From a bacterium (lineage in GTDB: Bacteria; Ratteibacteria; UBA8468), in contig DAOVGU010000051.1 in the NCBI GenBank assembly GCA_030672255.1, positions 1-6,018 of the forward strand: a stretch of DNA of 6,018 nt, written 5' to 3'. A program made the translations under genes and the position numbers. Below, piece by piece: positions 4,812 through 6,018 of the stretch (positions are counted from its first letter, which is position 1; each line of letters begins with the position of its first letter). The notes under the pieces are model-generated. The model saw nothing but the letters and a program-made list of their open reading frames with translations, was not told where the DNA came from and made no database searches.

Positions 4812-5804
4812 ATGATCTTAGCAAGTTGGATTATAATGGCTGTAATCGGATATATCTCTATCTGGATATCACGTCTGGTGGTGGTAAGAGGAACTCATCC
4901 CTTAGAAGCAATAGTGGTAGGGGTTATCATCGGGGCTCTCATCAGGAACTTAAATCTTATCCCCTCCCGATGGAAACCGTATCTGAAAAAATTTGAGACC
5001 CCTCTTCTCTGGGGAGTGGTTCTCTTAGGTGCTGGCTTTACCATAGAGATTGCCCGAGCGGAGCCCTTGAGTCTGATTGTAATCCTGGTAACGATGTCGG
5101 TAGGCTTCTGGTTCGTCTATCTCTTAGGAAGAAGTGTGGGTTTGCCACCCAAATTGAGTTCCCTGCTTTCTGTAGGAACTACTATCTGTGGAGGTACCGC
5201 GATTGCGATCACCGCTCCTTTAATAAAGGCGAAAGAAGAGGAGACCAGTTATGCGGTAAGTGTCATCGTTATTGCCGCTTTCATTCTGCTTATTGGTCTG
5301 CCCTATTGCGGAAGGTTACTTCATATGCCTGAGGTTGCCTTTGGAGTATGGGCAGGAAGTGCCGTCCATAATACCCCTCAGACGATCGGAACCGGTTATG
5401 TATACGGGGAAACATCAGGTCAGGTAGCGACAATGGTTAAACTGACCCGAAATATGTTTATGATTCTCTTAGCCTTCCTTATGGCTATCTGGTATCATGC
5501 CCAAAAGACCGGAGAAAGAAAACTTGGAAAAAGGGAAATGTTGAAGGCCTTCCCCTGGTTCCTTTTTGGATATGTGGGGATAGCTGTTCTCAAACTTTTA
5601 GGCTTCTTTACTCCAGAAGGGATTGCCTATTTTGTTAAAGCCGGAAAGTTCCTGATTCTTATGGGTATGGTCGGGATAGGATTTGGCACGAACTTTCGGG
5701 ATATGAAAAGGTTAGGCCCTAAACCCTTAGTAGTTGGAATCTTAGGAGCTTTTGTCGTCACTCTTGTCAGTCTGGGAATGGTAAAGTTACTTCACTTTCA
5801 GTGA
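4812..5804 (+). CDS. YeiH/UPF0324-family membrane transporter (putative sulfate/sulfite exporter)
   Basis: A 330-residue integral membrane protein with about 10 hydrophobic segments (roughly residues 4-24, 31-49, 64-81, 87-107, 116-138, 147-166, 174-194, 207-227, 246-264, 275-294, 305-326). Family signatures are LLWGVVLLGAGFTI (65-78), GTTICGGTAIAITAPLIKAK (122-141), FGVWAGSAVHNTPQ (177-190) and QVATMVKLTRN (204-214), all typical of COG2855 proteins. Length is normal and it appears intact. The family is annotated as putative sulfate exporters and recurs in bacterial sulfonate-degradation loci, which suits the adjacent ComA gene. Sulfite or sulfate export, or movement of a sulfonate, is inferred; the actual substrate is not established by sequence. 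It is separated from comA by a 166-nt repeat block, so it may be transcribed with the upstream genes or independently; no promoter was recognisable. Confidence 0.9.
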   Translation: MILASWIIMAVIGYISIWISRLVVVRGTHPLEAIVVGVIIGALIRNLNLIPSRWKPYLKKFETPLLWGVVLLGAGFTIEIARAEPLSLIVILVTMSVGFWFVYLLGRSVGLPPKLSSLLSVGTTICGGTAIAITAPLIKAKEEETSYAVSVIVIAAFILLIGLPYCGRLLHMPEVAFGVWAGSAVHNTPQTIGTGYVYGETSGQVATMVKLTRNMFMILLAFLMAIWYHAQKTGERKLGKREMLKAFPWFLFGYVGIAVLKLLGFFTPEGIAYFVKAGKFLILMGMVGIGFGTNFRDMKRLGPKPLVVGILGAFVVTLVSLGMVKLLHFQ

Positions 5805-5805
5805 T

Positions 5806-6018
5806 ATGATGTATAGTGAAATTTACGAAAAGGTGAATCAGGAATTCTCAGGTGTTTTAGCCAAGAATCTGGCTACGGATATCAATCACTTTGACCGTTA
5901 TTTTATCTTCAAGAACTTTGAGAAATCCTCTTCCTATTGCTATAGTCGAATGAGAGAACTTAATCTCAAACAGGTTGAAATAGAAAAATTCCCTGCAGAT
6001 GGTAAAAGTAGCTATTCA
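5806..6018 (+). CDS. Partial CDS, N-terminus of a possible M28/DUF4910-type peptidase
   Basis: An open frame of 71 codons starts ATGATG one base after the transporter stop and runs off the window. It begins MMYSEIYEKVNQEFSG and contains DINHFDRYF, a helical stretch with SYCYSRMRELNLKQVEIE, then FPADGKSSY. An alpha-helical start with 'GL..VEIE.FPADGK..Y' resembles the N-terminal region of bacterial M28/DUF4910-type aminopeptidase-like proteins, but no catalytic metal ligands lie inside the window. The 1-nt spacing and absence of a clear ribosome binding site suggest translational coupling to the transporter. ATG at 5809 is an equally possible start. No functional tie to sulfonate chemistry is evident. 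Confidence 0.65.
   Translation, partial: MMYSEIYEKVNQEFSGVLAKNLATDINHFDRYFIFKNFEKSSSYCYSRMRELNLKQVEIEKFPADGKSSYS

Noticed and set aside
1..6018. tRNA, rRNA or insertion-sequence genes
   Set aside because: No tRNA-like cloverleaf, rRNA segment or transposase frame was seen in the intergenic stretches on either strand.

Overview
The window reads as bacterial chromosome carrying one co-directional (+ strand) metabolic gene cluster, with short intergenic gaps filled by small palindromic repeats. Two genes have strong Shine-Dalgarno sites (AAAGGAGG, AAGGAGG) and two junctions are translationally coupled, as in a bacterium. Two of the enzymes, however, resemble families best known from archaea: an archaeal-type phosphoglycerate kinase and a ComA-type phosphosulfolactate synthase. 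I cannot place the organism. The dense hairpin repeats and unusual gene set would suit an uncultivated candidate-phylum bacterium, but that is only an impression.

Layout: 1-310 has no gene and is a cluster of hairpin repeats ending in a perfect AT-rich palindrome just before the first gene. 311-1543 is a divergent archaeal-type phosphoglycerate kinase homologue. 1544-1704 is a composite palindromic element. 1705-2796 is a Gfo/Idh/MocA-family NAD(P)-dependent enzyme, overlapping by 4 nt a P-loop protein (2793-3773) resembling the HPr kinase catalytic domain. A structured repeat (3755-3820) supplies the stop codon of that gene. 3842-4645 is phosphosulfolactate synthase (ComA family). 4646-4811 is another hairpin-repeat block, related in inverted orientation to the one at 1-211. 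4812-5804 is a YeiH/UPF0324 membrane transporter (putative sulfate/sulfite exporter family). One base later, at 5806, a further gene begins and runs off the window; its N-terminus resembles M28/DUF4910-type peptidases.

How the genes may work together: ComA joins sulfite to phosphoenolpyruvate to give 2-phospho-3-sulfolactate, and YeiH-type carriers are repeatedly found with sulfonate genes. 3-sulfolactate is 3-phosphoglycerate with a sulfonate replacing the phosphate ester. The PGK homologue keeps most substrate-site residues but has Asp where the family has a phosphate-contacting Arg (AHQADP instead of SHLGRP/HQGRP). The inference is that this is a C3-sulfonate pathway with an enzyme recruited from lower glycolysis, either making sulfolactate derivatives or running in reverse to PEP and sulfite with sulfite export. 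The assignments of ComA, YeiH and the PGK and Gfo/Idh families are solid; the joint pathway and its direction are hypotheses.

The non-coding DNA holds three repeat families: GTAG-anchored REP-like hairpins (six copies), GATTCC...GGAATGACA hairpins (four good copies and one degenerate), and a two-hairpin element with conserved loops and covarying stems (two copies).
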